A program made the position numbers and the translations under genes. 64,000 bases of DNA from NCBI GenBank assembly GCA_016191165.1, contig JACPPF010000076.1:1-64000 (forward strand), written 5' to 3'. The notes under the pieces were generated by a model. It was not told the origin of the DNA. It worked only from the letters and a program-made list of their open reading frames with translations, and ran no database searches. The stretch comes from Planctomycetota bacterium. GTDB taxonomy: Bacteria > Planctomycetota > Planctomycetia > Gemmatales > Gemmataceae. Position 1 is the first letter of the stretch, and every line of letters starts with the position of its first letter. Below, piece by piece: positions 26,649 through 34,013 of the stretch.

Positions 26649-26710
26649 CAACGAGCCGCTCCCGTGAGGGAGCGGTGGCATTCCCGCTCCCTCACGGGAG
26701 CGGCTCGTTG
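26649..26710. repeat. Perfect 27-bp hairpin downstream of mraZ
   Basis: Arms at 26649-26675 and 26684-26710 are perfect reverse complements around the eight-base loop TGGCATTC. The arms contain GAGCCGCTCCCGTGAGGGAG. No T-run follows, so it is a repeat element rather than a terminator, though it would form a stable structure in the mraZ 3' UTR. Confidence 0.8.
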
Positions 26711-26761
26711 GTCGGCATATGTTGCCGGCGCGAATTTCGATGCGATCGCTGACACCGACTT

Positions 26762-26938
26762 GGAGCTGTCGAAGGTCAGTTGCTTGAGTAGAGGCAAGGG
26801 GCCTGAACTTTGCCACGATCCCCAATCCGTCAAGGTTTGCCGACAGCTCCATGAAATCCACCCGCGCAGGAAACGCGCGGTTTCATTTACGATAGCGTGA
26901 GAGAAAGGACGCCCTCCTTGCTCTCGCGCTTTTTTTTT
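26762..26938 (+). ncRNA. Candidate structured RNA between mraZ and rsmH
   Basis: A series of mutually compatible stems ends in a classical terminator. A long-range stem pairs TGGAGCTGTCG (26761-26772 area) with CGACAGCTCCA (26840-26851 area) and encloses a hairpin (GGCAA with TTGCC). Next comes a stem pairing ATGAAA...CCGCGC with GCGCGGTTTCAT, then the terminator hairpin and nine T residues. It could be an independent RNA or the structured 3' UTR of mraZ. No known family (6S, SRP, tmRNA, RNase P, common riboswitches) fits. No clear own promoter was seen. Confidence 0.4.
26894..26938 (+). terminator. Strong intrinsic terminator between mraZ and rsmH
   Basis: AGCGTGAGAG pairs with CTCTCGCGCT (one G-T pair), inside it AAGGA pairs with TCCTT around a five-base loop, and nine T residues follow. 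This predicts that most transcripts from the mraZ promoter end before rsmH. Confidence 0.85.
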
Positions 26939-26940
26939 GG

Positions 26941-27150
26941 AGGTAGGTCAGCCATTCCTGCCTGACAGCGGCTGCAAAACGTCAGGCTGGAAAGCCTGAC
27001 CTACGGGGGAAACGTCAGGCTGGAAAGCCTGACCCACGGGATTTTTGTCGAGGTAGGTCAGGCATTCCTGCCTGACAGCGGGTGCAAAACGTCAGGCTGG
27101 AAAGCCTGACCTACGGGGGAAACGTCAGGCTGGAAAGCCTGACCTACGGG
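26941..27150. repeat. Tandem 110-bp units of palindromic family E (GTAGGTCAGGC...GCCTGACCTAC)
   Basis: AGGTAGGTCA begins at 26941 and again at 27051, exactly 110 bases apart. Each unit has one copy of the palindrome in one orientation and two in the other (CGTCAGGCTGGAAAGCCTGA with CCTAC or CCCAC). A diverged inverted pair of the same family is at 59709-59793. It occupies the last part of the mraZ-rsmH gap. Confidence 0.9.
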
Positions 27151-27187
27151 TTGAGGTGAGGTCGGCGGACCTTTGGGTTTGGCGGGT

Positions 27188-28060
27188 ATGATGAGCCACA
27201 TCGCAGTATTGCCGGCGGAAGTTTTGCACTGGCTCGATCCGCGGCCTGGCCAGGTCATCGTGGACGCGACCGCCGGCGCCGGGGGACACGCTGCCCTGTT
27301 GTATAACCCTATTCAGCCAGGCGGCAAACTGATCGCTCTCGACCAGGACCCGGCCATGCTCGCCCTGGCGCAACAGCGCGTGCCCCATGCGGACGTGGTC
27401 TGGATTCATGGAAATTTCGAGGACTTGCCCAACGTCTTGGCGGAATTGAAGATTGCCACGGTGGACGCGATCCTCGCCGACCTGGGCTTCTGCTCGGACC
27501 AGATTGGCGATCCCCAGCGAGGGTTCAGTTTTCAGACCGATGGCCCGCTTGACATGCGACTCGATCCGACACGCGGTGAGCCGGTCAGCGCGATGATTCG
27601 CCGACTACCCGAGAAAGAGTTGGCGGACATCTTCTGGCGTTACGGCGAGGAACGCTTCAGCCGGCGCGTGGCGCGCGTGATTGTCGAAACCAGGAAGTCC
27701 ACGCCGATCACATCAACTGGGCAGCTTGCCGAACTGGTGCGCCGATGTGTGCCCCGCTCACGAGGGCATGCCATCGACCCGGCCACGCGTGTGTTTCAGG
27801 GACTGCGAATTGCCGTCAACGATGAACTGGGCGCTTTGGAGCGGTTGCTGCAGGTTGCACCGGATTGTTTGAAGTCCGGCGGGAGGATCGCGATCATCAG
27901 TTTTCATTCGCTGGAAGACCGAATGGTGAAACAGACCTTCCGTAATTCGCCGGAATTGGTTAAGGAGCTTACCCGCAAGCCGATCCAGGCGAGCGAGGAA
28001 GAAACGCACGCCAACCCGCGTGCCCGCAGCGCAAAGCTACGTGTGGCCCAGAAAGTTTGA
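27188..28060 (+). CDS. rsmH: 16S rRNA m4C1402 methyltransferase RsmH (MraW)
   Basis: A 290-residue SAM-dependent enzyme that methylates N4 of C1402 in 16S rRNA. MSHIAVLPAEVLHWL corresponds to the family start; then VDATAGAGGHAALL (SAM motif I), IALDQDP, ILADLGFCSDQI (the usual LGVSS is LGFCS here), GPLDMRLDP, and FQGLRIAVNDELGALERLL and ISFHSLEDRMVKQTF at the C-terminus, ending NPRARSAKLRVAQ. The first of two adjacent ATGs (27188) is used. It follows the repeat array, so its promoter must lie inside or after those repeats. Confidence 0.95.
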   Translation: MMSHIAVLPAEVLHWLDPRPGQVIVDATAGAGGHAALLYNPIQPGGKLIALDQDPAMLALAQQRVPHADVVWIHGNFEDLPNVLAELKIATVDAILADLGFCSDQIGDPQRGFSFQTDGPLDMRLDPTRGEPVSAMIRRLPEKELADIFWRYGEERFSRRVARVIVETRKSTPITSTGQLAELVRRCVPRSRGHAIDPATRVFQGLRIAVNDELGALERLLQVAPDCLKSGGRIAIISFHSLEDRMVKQTFRNSPELVKELTRKPIQASEEETHANPRARSAKLRVAQKV

Positions 28061-28112
28061 ATCGTTTAGCCGCGGAGCCTGCTTCGCGTGGCCCCGGACT
28101 GAGGAGAAACCG

Positions 28113-29627
28113 ATGACGCGCGAAACCAAGGTCGGGCTGATTGTTGCCGGCTCGTTTTTGATTCTGGTCGGAGTGGTCGTGGTGTCGAAATGGCGGCCCG
28201 GCGACGAGGTGTCCGGGCAGGAGGAACAGTCGCCGGGGCAGGTTGCCGCCGTCAAAAAAACGGAGAAGGACGCGAAGAAAGCCGCACCGGTGAAGAAACC
28301 GAACGCGCCGGCGCCGAAAGCCAAGACCGGCACGATCGTGATCCGGCCGTCGGAAGAGAAGGGCGCCAAGCCGGGCACGCTGGAGTTGCCGCCGAACCTG
28401 CCGCCTTTGTCTTTTCCCTCGGCAACCAACCCGCAAAATATCAACGACGACGTGCTGCGTCAGGCGTTGGCGAAAAATCAGCCGGAGAGCAAGCCGGCGC
28501 CGCTGCAACTGGATTTTGGTCCGTTGCCCAAGCCGAATGAAACCAGCGGCGGCGGCACGCTCCAGGTTCCGCCGCTGGACAAGGGGCCAGCGATTGTGTT
28601 GTCGCCTTCCGGCGTTTCCGATCCGCTGCCCCTGCCGGGGCCGGTGAAAAAGCCGGAGGATACATCCGGCGTGCCGACCTTTCCGGCGCTGCCCAATCAG
28701 GGGGGCCAGGCGGCGCAGAAGGATGATAAGAAAAAGCCTGTCATCGCGCCGCCCGACGCGGGCAAGCCGCTGGACCTCGGTCCGCTGGTCATTCCCCCGC
28801 CGGTGGGTGGCGGCAACGGCAATCCGAAAACGCCGCAGGTTGATCCGCTCAATCCTGCGCCGAAGGATAACACGCTGACGTTCCCGATCGATCCGATCAC
28901 GCCGCAGCCCAAGAACAACAATCCCGGAATCGCGCCGCCGAAGGGCCCTGCGGTCACTATCGCGCCGCCACGCCCAGCGGACCTTCAACCCAAGGGCTTT
29001 TCGGAAATTCCGACGATCCGGTCAAACGGGGGCAACGGCAATGGTGGAGGCCCATCGGTGCCGCCGATCTCGCTGGGCGGCGCCAGCCCGACCTTGCCGG
29101 TCGTCAAGGACGTGACTACTGACTTCTATGTATGCAAGCCCAACGAGACGAATTTCGCCATCGTCAGTCAGCGTTTGTACGGCACCGAGAAGTATGCCGA
29201 TGCGCTGCACGCCTATAACAAGGCCCATTACACGCAGGTTCGCAATGGTGCGGTCTTCCTGGTTGATCGGCCGCCGCTGAATGCCGGTCAGGAAATCTTG
29301 CAGCCCTCGGCAGCGGTTTTGGAGCGTGACTTTCGCAAATGGATTCCCGATTTGGGTTCGTCGCCGTCTCCTTTGGTCCCGAGCATCACTCCCCCCGTCA
29401 AACTCACGACACCCACCCCCCTCGGATCGGCGCCGATTCCGAGTGCGGCGCCTGTCGTCGCATCCGGGCGCGTCTACACCGTTCAGAATCCCAATGGTGA
29501 AAGCATTCTCGACATCGCGGAACGCGCGCTGGGCAACCGCACGCGCTGGTATGACATTCACAGCCTGAACCGCAGCTACCAGCCGCAATTCCGCATTCCC
29601 GCCGGCACGCAGTTGAAGCTGCCGTGA
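28113..29627 (+). CDS. Membrane-anchored LysM-like protein in the FtsL position
   Basis: 504 residues. GAGGAG lies six bases before the ATG at 28113. One membrane helix at 8-26 (VGLIVAGSFLILVGVVVV) is followed by a long Pro/Lys/Gly-rich, probably disordered stretch. Near residues 335-400 (YVCKPNETNFAIVSQRLYGTEKYADALHAYNKAHY) and at the C-terminus (VYTVQNPNGESILDIAERALGNRTRWYDIHSLNR) are two LysM-like modules ending in LVDRPPL and IPAGTQLKLP. LysM domains bind peptidoglycan or similar glycans. It follows rsmH by 52 bases, where other bacteria have ftsL, so a cell-envelope role is inferred. Confidence 0.8.
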   Translation: MTRETKVGLIVAGSFLILVGVVVVSKWRPGDEVSGQEEQSPGQVAAVKKTEKDAKKAAPVKKPNAPAPKAKTGTIVIRPSEEKGAKPGTLELPPNLPPLSFPSATNPQNINDDVLRQALAKNQPESKPAPLQLDFGPLPKPNETSGGGTLQVPPLDKGPAIVLSPSGVSDPLPLPGPVKKPEDTSGVPTFPALPNQGGQAAQKDDKKKPVIAPPDAGKPLDLGPLVIPPPVGGGNGNPKTPQVDPLNPAPKDNTLTFPIDPITPQPKNNNPGIAPPKGPAVTIAPPRPADLQPKGFSEIPTIRSNGGNGNGGGPSVPPISLGGASPTLPVVKDVTTDFYVCKPNETNFAIVSQRLYGTEKYADALHAYNKAHYTQVRNGAVFLVDRPPLNAGQEILQPSAAVLERDFRKWIPDLGSSPSPLVPSITPPVKLTTPTPLGSAPIPSAAPVVASGRVYTVQNPNGESILDIAERALGNRTRWYDIHSLNRSYQPQFRIPAGTQLKLP

Positions 29628-29813
29628 TGGTTCGCGTCGCGCCAGTGCTTGCCAGAGGCAAGCAGCTAAACTGCATGAATTTTCCGTGACAAACGGCGAC
29701 TGATCCTTTACACTGGAAATTGGAGTGTGGCGACCCCCTGCGCGCGGGCATTGTGTCAGGCGCACGTGTTTTGCGGGTAAGGCCGCACGTCCTTTTTTGG
29801 GGAGGGCGTTGTC

Positions 29814-29978
29814 GTGAGTATCGTCCGCATCGGTTTGGCTGAAACAAAAAAATTCGCTCAGGGCTACGAGGCGATTTTTGGCGTTAAGAAAAAGAAAGCC
29901 CCGGAAGATGAAACCGAGGGCAAGCAGGACGCGCCCAAGAAGGCGGCCAAGACGGGCAAGAAAAAGGGCAAGAAGTAA
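29814..29978 (+). CDS. Small basic protein (54 aa), probably conserved
   Basis: GTG at 29814 with GGGGAGGG upstream opens MSIVRIGLAETKKFAQGYEA, followed by IFG and a Lys-rich tail (KKKKAPEDETEG... KKGKK). It is too short for routine ORF calling. The first 23 residues look ordered and the tail is highly basic, suggesting a nucleic-acid- or ribosome-binding role. I have the impression that similar short proteins occur in other planctomycetes, but this needs a search. It stands between the LysM-like gene and the ECF sigma gene. Confidence 0.6.
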   Translation: MSIVRIGLAETKKFAQGYEAIFGVKKKKAPEDETEGKQDAPKKAAKTGKKKGKK

Positions 29979-29988
29979 GGAATCCGAC

Positions 29989-30042
29989 CCTGAAGCGTAA
30001 GCGATGAGTGCTAACAAGTCCTGGCTTCGCTCACGCTTCAGG
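29989..30042. repeat. Dispersed palindrome, family D (CCTGAAGCGTAAGCGA...), copy 1
   Basis: Arms CCTGAAGCGTAAGCGA (29989-30004) and TCGCTCACGCTTCAGG (30027-30042), 15 of 16 pairing. Other copies are at 57949-57991 and 61478-61517. Confidence 0.8.
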
Positions 30043-30104
30043 TTCGCAAAAGCATCAAGCCTGAACCTTTTCGTCCGTTCGCTCGTACCAAATCCAGAGA
30101 TGCC

Positions 30105-30725
30105 GTGGCGTCCCCATCCCATACCAATTGTTCGGACGAAGAACTTCTCGCGTTGTTTCGGCAAGGAACGAGTGAGGCGTTCGGGGTGGTGGTGCGCCGC
30201 TATGAGGGAGAACTGTACGGCTACCTGCGGCGTTATCTTGCTGACCGCGACCTGGCGGATGACGTGTTTCAGAACACGTTTTTGCAGCTGTATACCAAGA
30301 TTCACCAATATCAGCCGGGCCGGCCGTTTCGCCCGTGGCTTTATGCGATTGCCACCAATCAGGCAATCGACGCCCTGCGCCGCAAAGGCCGGCATCAAAC
30401 GGTTCGCCTGCACGCGGAGAATGACGACGCCGACGATGGCGACCTGCCCAACCTGCTGACCTTGCTGGAGAGCCGAGAGACCGGGCCGCTGGAGAATCTG
30501 CAAAACGAAGAGCGAGGCCAGATGATCCGGGCGAGTGTGGATCAATTGCCCGATTTCCTACGGCAAGTTGTGATTCTGGCCTACTACCAGAGCTTCAAAT
30601 ACAGCGACATCGCTGACATCATGGGCATCCCGGTGGGGACGGTGAAATCGCGCCTGCACACGGCCCTAGGCCGGCTCCACGAGGCCTGGTCGGTGGAACC
30701 GGCGATCTCGGGAACACCCGATTAG
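30105..30725 (+). CDS. ECF-type RNA polymerase sigma factor
   Basis: A 206-residue sigma-70-family protein with region 2 (EAFGVVVRRYEGELYGYLRRYLADRDLADDVFQNTFLQLYTKI, RPWLYAIATNQAIDALRR) at about 25-95 and region 4 (QLPDFLRQVVILAYYQSFKYSDIADIMGIPVGTVKSRLHTALGRL) at about 150-195. The start used is a GTG at 30105, the most upstream in-frame start. The region 2.1 to 2.4 helices are complete. The next gene begins 41 bases downstream and encodes a membrane protein that is probably its anti-sigma factor. Confidence 0.92.
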   Translation: MASPSHTNCSDEELLALFRQGTSEAFGVVVRRYEGELYGYLRRYLADRDLADDVFQNTFLQLYTKIHQYQPGRPFRPWLYAIATNQAIDALRRKGRHQTVRLHAENDDADDGDLPNLLTLLESRETGPLENLQNEERGQMIRASVDQLPDFLRQVVILAYYQSFKYSDIADIMGIPVGTVKSRLHTALGRLHEAWSVEPAISGTPD

Positions 30726-30766
30726 ATTCCTCATTGAGCCCGCCGGGCACGGCGAGTGAAGAAGTC

Positions 30767-31729
30767 ATGGAAACGTATTTCCTCGAATACCTTCTGAACG
30801 GCCTCGACCAATCCACCCGCGCCAAGGTTGATGCGTATTTGGCCGATCATTCCGAGGCGCGGATCCGGCTGGCGTTGTTACGGCAGGCCCTGGAGCCTCT
30901 CGCCGCCGACGCCGAACCGGCGCCGCCGCCGCCGTTACTCGTGGAGCGAACCCTGGCGCGGATTGCGGAACACATTTGCACGGCCAGGCCCCTGGAAGCA
31001 CCGCCGGTTACCCACGCCTCGCTTGCGCCGGCGCGTTCGTGGTGGCGGCGCGCCGACGCCCTCATTGCTGCCTGTCTGTTGCTTACCGTCGGAGGCATCG
31101 GCCTGATGGTGCTCGGTAAAATGCGTGGCCCAGGCTCGGCGGCGGCGTTGACGGAGTGCAAGAACAATCTCAGGCAATTCTACGTGGCGCTGCAAACCTA
31201 TCGCGATACGCATGGGCAACTTCCCGATGTGGCCAAGCAGTCGCCCCGCGATGTCGCTGGTATCGTCGTGCCGATCCTTCAGGACGCTGGCACGCTGCCG
31301 AGCGGCGCCTCGGTACAATGTCCGGGGATCGGGGCGCCGGTGTCGTCCCGTTTCACGTTGACCGCCTTGCGCGCGATGTCCGACGAGGAGTTCCAGCAGA
31401 ATTCGCCCAGCCTGTCGATGTGTTATGCCTATTCGCTCGGCTTCCGCGATGGCGCGGGCCACTACCACGGCCCGGGTGGTTTGCCCAATGAGTCCCTAAG
31501 TCAGATTCCGATCATGGCCGACCGTCCGCCGCCGCAGGGCCTGGTGCAAAACAGCGCCAACCACGACGGCAAAGGCCAAAACGTCCTGTTCCTGGATGGC
31601 CACGTCCGCTACCTGTCGCAGCGCACCCTCGGCAGCGGGGAGGACATCTTCATGAATCGCGCCAACCTTGTCGCCGCAGGGCTCGACCCGGCCGATTTCG
31701 TGCTCGGCTACAGCGCCGCCCGGCCGTGA
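30767..31729 (+). CDS. Putative membrane anti-sigma factor with DUF1559-like C-terminal segment
   Basis: 320 residues from the ATG at 30767 (an in-frame TTG lies 33 bases upstream). The N-terminus METYFLEYLLNGLDQSTRAKVDAYLADHSEARIRLALLR resembles the helical, cytosolic sigma-binding part of ECF anti-sigma factors, without a zinc site. A membrane helix (DALIAACLLLTVGGIGLMVLG) is at about 112-132. The outer part has CKNNLRQFYVALQTYRDTHGQLP and, near the end, NHDGKGQNVLFLDGHVRYLS, as in DUF1559 prepilin-like proteins (the H-X9/10-DG motif). It is encoded directly after the ECF gene; the anti-sigma role is inferred from context. Confidence 0.72.
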   Translation: METYFLEYLLNGLDQSTRAKVDAYLADHSEARIRLALLRQALEPLAADAEPAPPPPLLVERTLARIAEHICTARPLEAPPVTHASLAPARSWWRRADALIAACLLLTVGGIGLMVLGKMRGPGSAAALTECKNNLRQFYVALQTYRDTHGQLPDVAKQSPRDVAGIVVPILQDAGTLPSGASVQCPGIGAPVSSRFTLTALRAMSDEEFQQNSPSLSMCYAYSLGFRDGAGHYHGPGGLPNESLSQIPIMADRPPPQGLVQNSANHDGKGQNVLFLDGHVRYLSQRTLGSGEDIFMNRANLVAAGLDPADFVLGYSAARP

Positions 31730-31907
31730 GTAGAACGTTGACGTTGCACATCCCATCGGCGCGGAGTACGATGCAGCCGGGAGCATCTACGCATGTCAAC
31801 CAGGGTTCCTGGCCAGGCGAGCGGTTTCTCGAAGGATGAGGAATCGCATCTATCATTGATGGAAACGGGCTGGACGCCTACGATGTACCTATGAGGAGGG
31901 TGCGGTC

Positions 31908-32147
31908 ATGTCAGTAACCGTGAAAGCTCATTTTGACGGTCGCGTATTCGTACCCGATGAGCCGGTGCAATTGCCGGTCGGTTTTGAATTGCAAATCCCG
32001 ATTGACATGCCGGCAAAGCCGTCCGCCGGCACAACGCTTGGCCAACTGGCGGAAATCGCCAGCCAGTTTCCCGCCAATCCGGAATTGGCGTCCGACCTGG
32101 CGGCCCAGCACGACCACTATCTATACGGGCTTCCAAAGCGGCCATGA
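31908..32147 (+). CDS. DUF104-type antitoxin
   Basis: 79 residues. GGAGGG lies seven bases before the ATG. The N-terminus VKAHFDGRVFVPDEPVQLPVG is the AF2212/DUF104 pattern (a small beta structure), followed by an acidic C-terminal tail (EIASQFPANPELASDLAAQ) that could block a toxin. It overlaps the PIN gene by four bases (ATGA), so the two are translated together. Confidence 0.82.
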   Translation: MSVTVKAHFDGRVFVPDEPVQLPVGFELQIPIDMPAKPSAGTTLGQLAEIASQFPANPELASDLAAQHDHYLYGLPKRP

Positions 32148-32551
32148 TCCTTGTTGATACCGGTTACGTGCTGGCGTTGGTGAACCCGGGTGATTCGTTG
32201 CACCAGCGCGCCCGGGCATGGGCAGGCGCGATCACCGAGCCGCTAATCGTCACGGAATACGTTCTCTGGGAAATCGTCAATTCGCTGTCGCTCCCCGTGG
32301 ATCGACCGAAGGCCCGCGCCGTTGTCAGTAGCCTGCGGGCCGCGTCCGACTGTGAAGTAATCCCCGCCAGTGGCGAGTTATTCGACGCGGGCCTCGACTT
32401 GCACGCTCGACGGCCCGACAAGGAGTGGTCGCTCACCGATTGCATCTCATTCGTCGTAATGCAGAGGCGCGGCCTGACCCGTGCGCTCGCGCACGACCAT
32501 CATTTCGAGCAAGCGGGCTTCGAGGCCTTGCTGCGGCGAGATCCCGCTTGA
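32144..32551 (+). CDS. PIN-domain (VapC-like) ribonuclease toxin
   Basis: 135 residues, typical VapC size. Acidic active-site residues are Asp5 in MILVDTGYVLALVN, Glu in VTEYVLWEIVNSLS, Asp in WSLTDCISFVVMQ and the Asp of LAHDHHFEQAGF. Predicted to cut RNA when free and to be held inactive by the upstream DUF104 protein. Its ATG overlaps the antitoxin stop codon. Confidence 0.88.
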   Translation: MILVDTGYVLALVNPGDSLHQRARAWAGAITEPLIVTEYVLWEIVNSLSLPVDRPKARAVVSSLRAASDCEVIPASGELFDAGLDLHARRPDKEWSLTDCISFVVMQRRGLTRALAHDHHFEQAGFEALLRRDPA

Positions 32552-33004
32552 TGGAAAGGGGGCGCGGGCATCGCCAAAGCGTTAGCGAGCGCGGAGGTTG
32601 ACGGGCGGGAATGACCAGCGTATTGGCGCGCGGATCAAAACCTTCTTGGCGGCCCTTGCGGCCGCAATCCTTCTTGATTTCCCATGTTTTGCAGGACTGA
32701 ACCACAAACAAAGAACGCGAGTACGACAAAAAGCACAACCGCATTACACAGCGTACCAATCCACGTAAACAATTGGTTGCGGTCGCGATTTGCAATTAGC
32801 GCTACACAACCGAGTCCCACACCGACCAGGCGTAGTTGTCCATTCAATGCGCAGCGCAAAGCGGCCGAAGTGTCAGATTGGCGTTTGCCACGAATGGTGG
32901 TGCGGAGTTGCGGCTGGTCGCGCTTTTTTCCTGTGGCGGTTCAACCTCATGCGATAGTTCAGCAAACCGCGAAAGCTGTAAGGCGCATTGTCAGGCCAAG
33001 CCAT
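32552..33004. other. Gap after the toxin-antitoxin pair
   Basis: The only readable feature on the minus strand is a 74-codon frame at 32635-32859 (listed separately). The rest shows no gene, tRNA or clear terminator. AT content looks higher than in the flanks around 32680-32760. Confidence 0.5.
32635..32859 (-). pseudogene. Possible fragment of a small membrane protein
   Basis: The frame, opening with TTG, encodes two hydrophobic stretches (QLRLVGVGLGCVALIA and WIGTLCNAVVLFVVLAFFVC) resembling the two-helix tails of zinc-ribbon membrane proteins such as the neighbour at 33005-33838. There is no good start codon or ribosome-binding site and the frame continues upstream only to a stop. It could be a decayed tail of a duplicate of that neighbour, or chance. 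Confidence 0.25.
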
Positions 33005-33838
33005 TCAAAACCGCCGCCGATTGAAATTCATGTTATTCCGCTGCCAGTTCCCCATGCCGAATTGCAAGCCGACGACGAAGATCAGCAGCAAAATCCCAAC
33101 GACCACCAGTCCCAGCGAGACGAAGCCGCAAATGATGCCGGTCATGGCGGGGCCTTCGCTGCCGGGCGTTTTGCCCATGAAGCCGAAGACGATTGCAAGT
33201 CCTCCGCACAGGCCCGCAATGGGCTCGAACAAGATCGTGCAGCAACAAAGGCCGATCGCTCCGAAGGTGACGCCGGTGATGCCGAGAATCATGGCCGTGG
33301 TGGCCATGCCGTTCGTTCCCTGCGAGCGTCCGCGCCCGCGTCGGCTTACGTTGAGGTCGTCATCGTCGTCGTCATCGTCGTCGCGACCGCGTCTTTTCTT
33401 TTTCTTTGACGCTCGGTCGTCATCGTCATCGTCCTCGTCGTCCTCGTCGCGATTGCGGGATTTTTTTTTCTTGGCCGGCCGCTCGTCGTCCTCGTCGAGA
33501 TCCTCGTCGTCGTCTCCATCGTCAAAACTGCTCGCGCGCTTGGATGACGTCTTGATTGGCGGCGGCTTGACGCCGGAGGACGACGGCTTTTCCGTGACTT
33601 CGGTGCCTTCTTCGCGGTCCGAATCGTCTGCCTCCTCGGATTTGGTTGGGGGCGGTACAGGCGGCAGCGGCTTCGACGATACGCCGGTCCCCGCCGCCTC
33701 GTCGGGCGCGGATTCCGACGGCGTCTCCGCCTCGGGAACGCGGATGAGCGTGGCGCATTTCGGACACTTCACGCGTTTCCCCGCGGCCGTGTCGGGTACG
33801 CGCATCTTGCTTTCGCAACTTGTGCAGGTGATTAGCAT
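33005..33838 (-). CDS. Zinc-ribbon membrane protein with Asp/Lys-rich linker
   Basis: 277 residues from the ATG at 33838 (an earlier ATG 48 bases upstream adds an unlikely basic leader). Residues 1-33 form a four-cysteine ribbon (MLITCTSCESKMRVP and GKRVKCPKCATLIRVP). Then comes a long low-complexity linker of Asp, Glu, Lys and Arg runs (about 40-185), encoded by GTC/ATC trinucleotide repeats on the plus strand. The C-terminus has two or three membrane helices (about 195-270) of the DUF4190-like Gly-rich type (MILGITGVTFGAIGLCCC, TGIICGFVSLGLVVVGILLL). Function unknown. Confidence 0.78.
   Translation of the reverse strand: MLITCTSCESKMRVPDTAAGKRVKCPKCATLIRVPEAETPSESAPDEAAGTGVSSKPLPPVPPPTKSEEADDSDREEGTEVTEKPSSSGVKPPPIKTSSKRASSFDDGDDDEDLDEDDERPAKKKKSRNRDEDDEDDDDDDRASKKKKRRGRDDDDDDDDDLNVSRRGRGRSQGTNGMATTAMILGITGVTFGAIGLCCCTILFEPIAGLCGGLAIVFGFMGKTPGSEGPAMTGIICGFVSLGLVVVGILLLIFVVGLQFGMGNWQRNNMNFNRRRF
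33345..33520. repeat. GTC/ATC trinucleotide-rich tract coding the Asp-rich linker
   Basis: Two runs rich in GTCATCGTC and GTCGTCCTC trinucleotides (around 33355-33390 and 33415-33515). On the minus strand they code alternating Asp/Glu runs separated by Lys/Arg runs, a region likely to change length by slippage. Confidence 0.7.
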
Positions 33839-34013
33839 GAAATACCAGGAGCAACGGGTCCGGCGCGGGGCCAAAGGGTCATGCATGGAAAACTATGCAA
33901 AACGGGCGAACTCGCCCACCTGTTTTCACAGATTGCTCTATACATCATTCCACTAGCGCCGTAATTTGAAAAGTACCAACGCAAACGTTCCCCTTTATAA
34001 CGAGAATCTCCCC

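Noticed and set aside
26762-26893. A protein-coding gene in the mraZ-rsmH gap
   Set aside because: Short frames on both strands lack starts and ribosome sites, and the region folds into paired stems instead.
26941-27150. CRISPR array
   Set aside because: The repeated words are palindromes in both orientations with a 110-base super-unit, spacers are not unique, and no cas gene is near.
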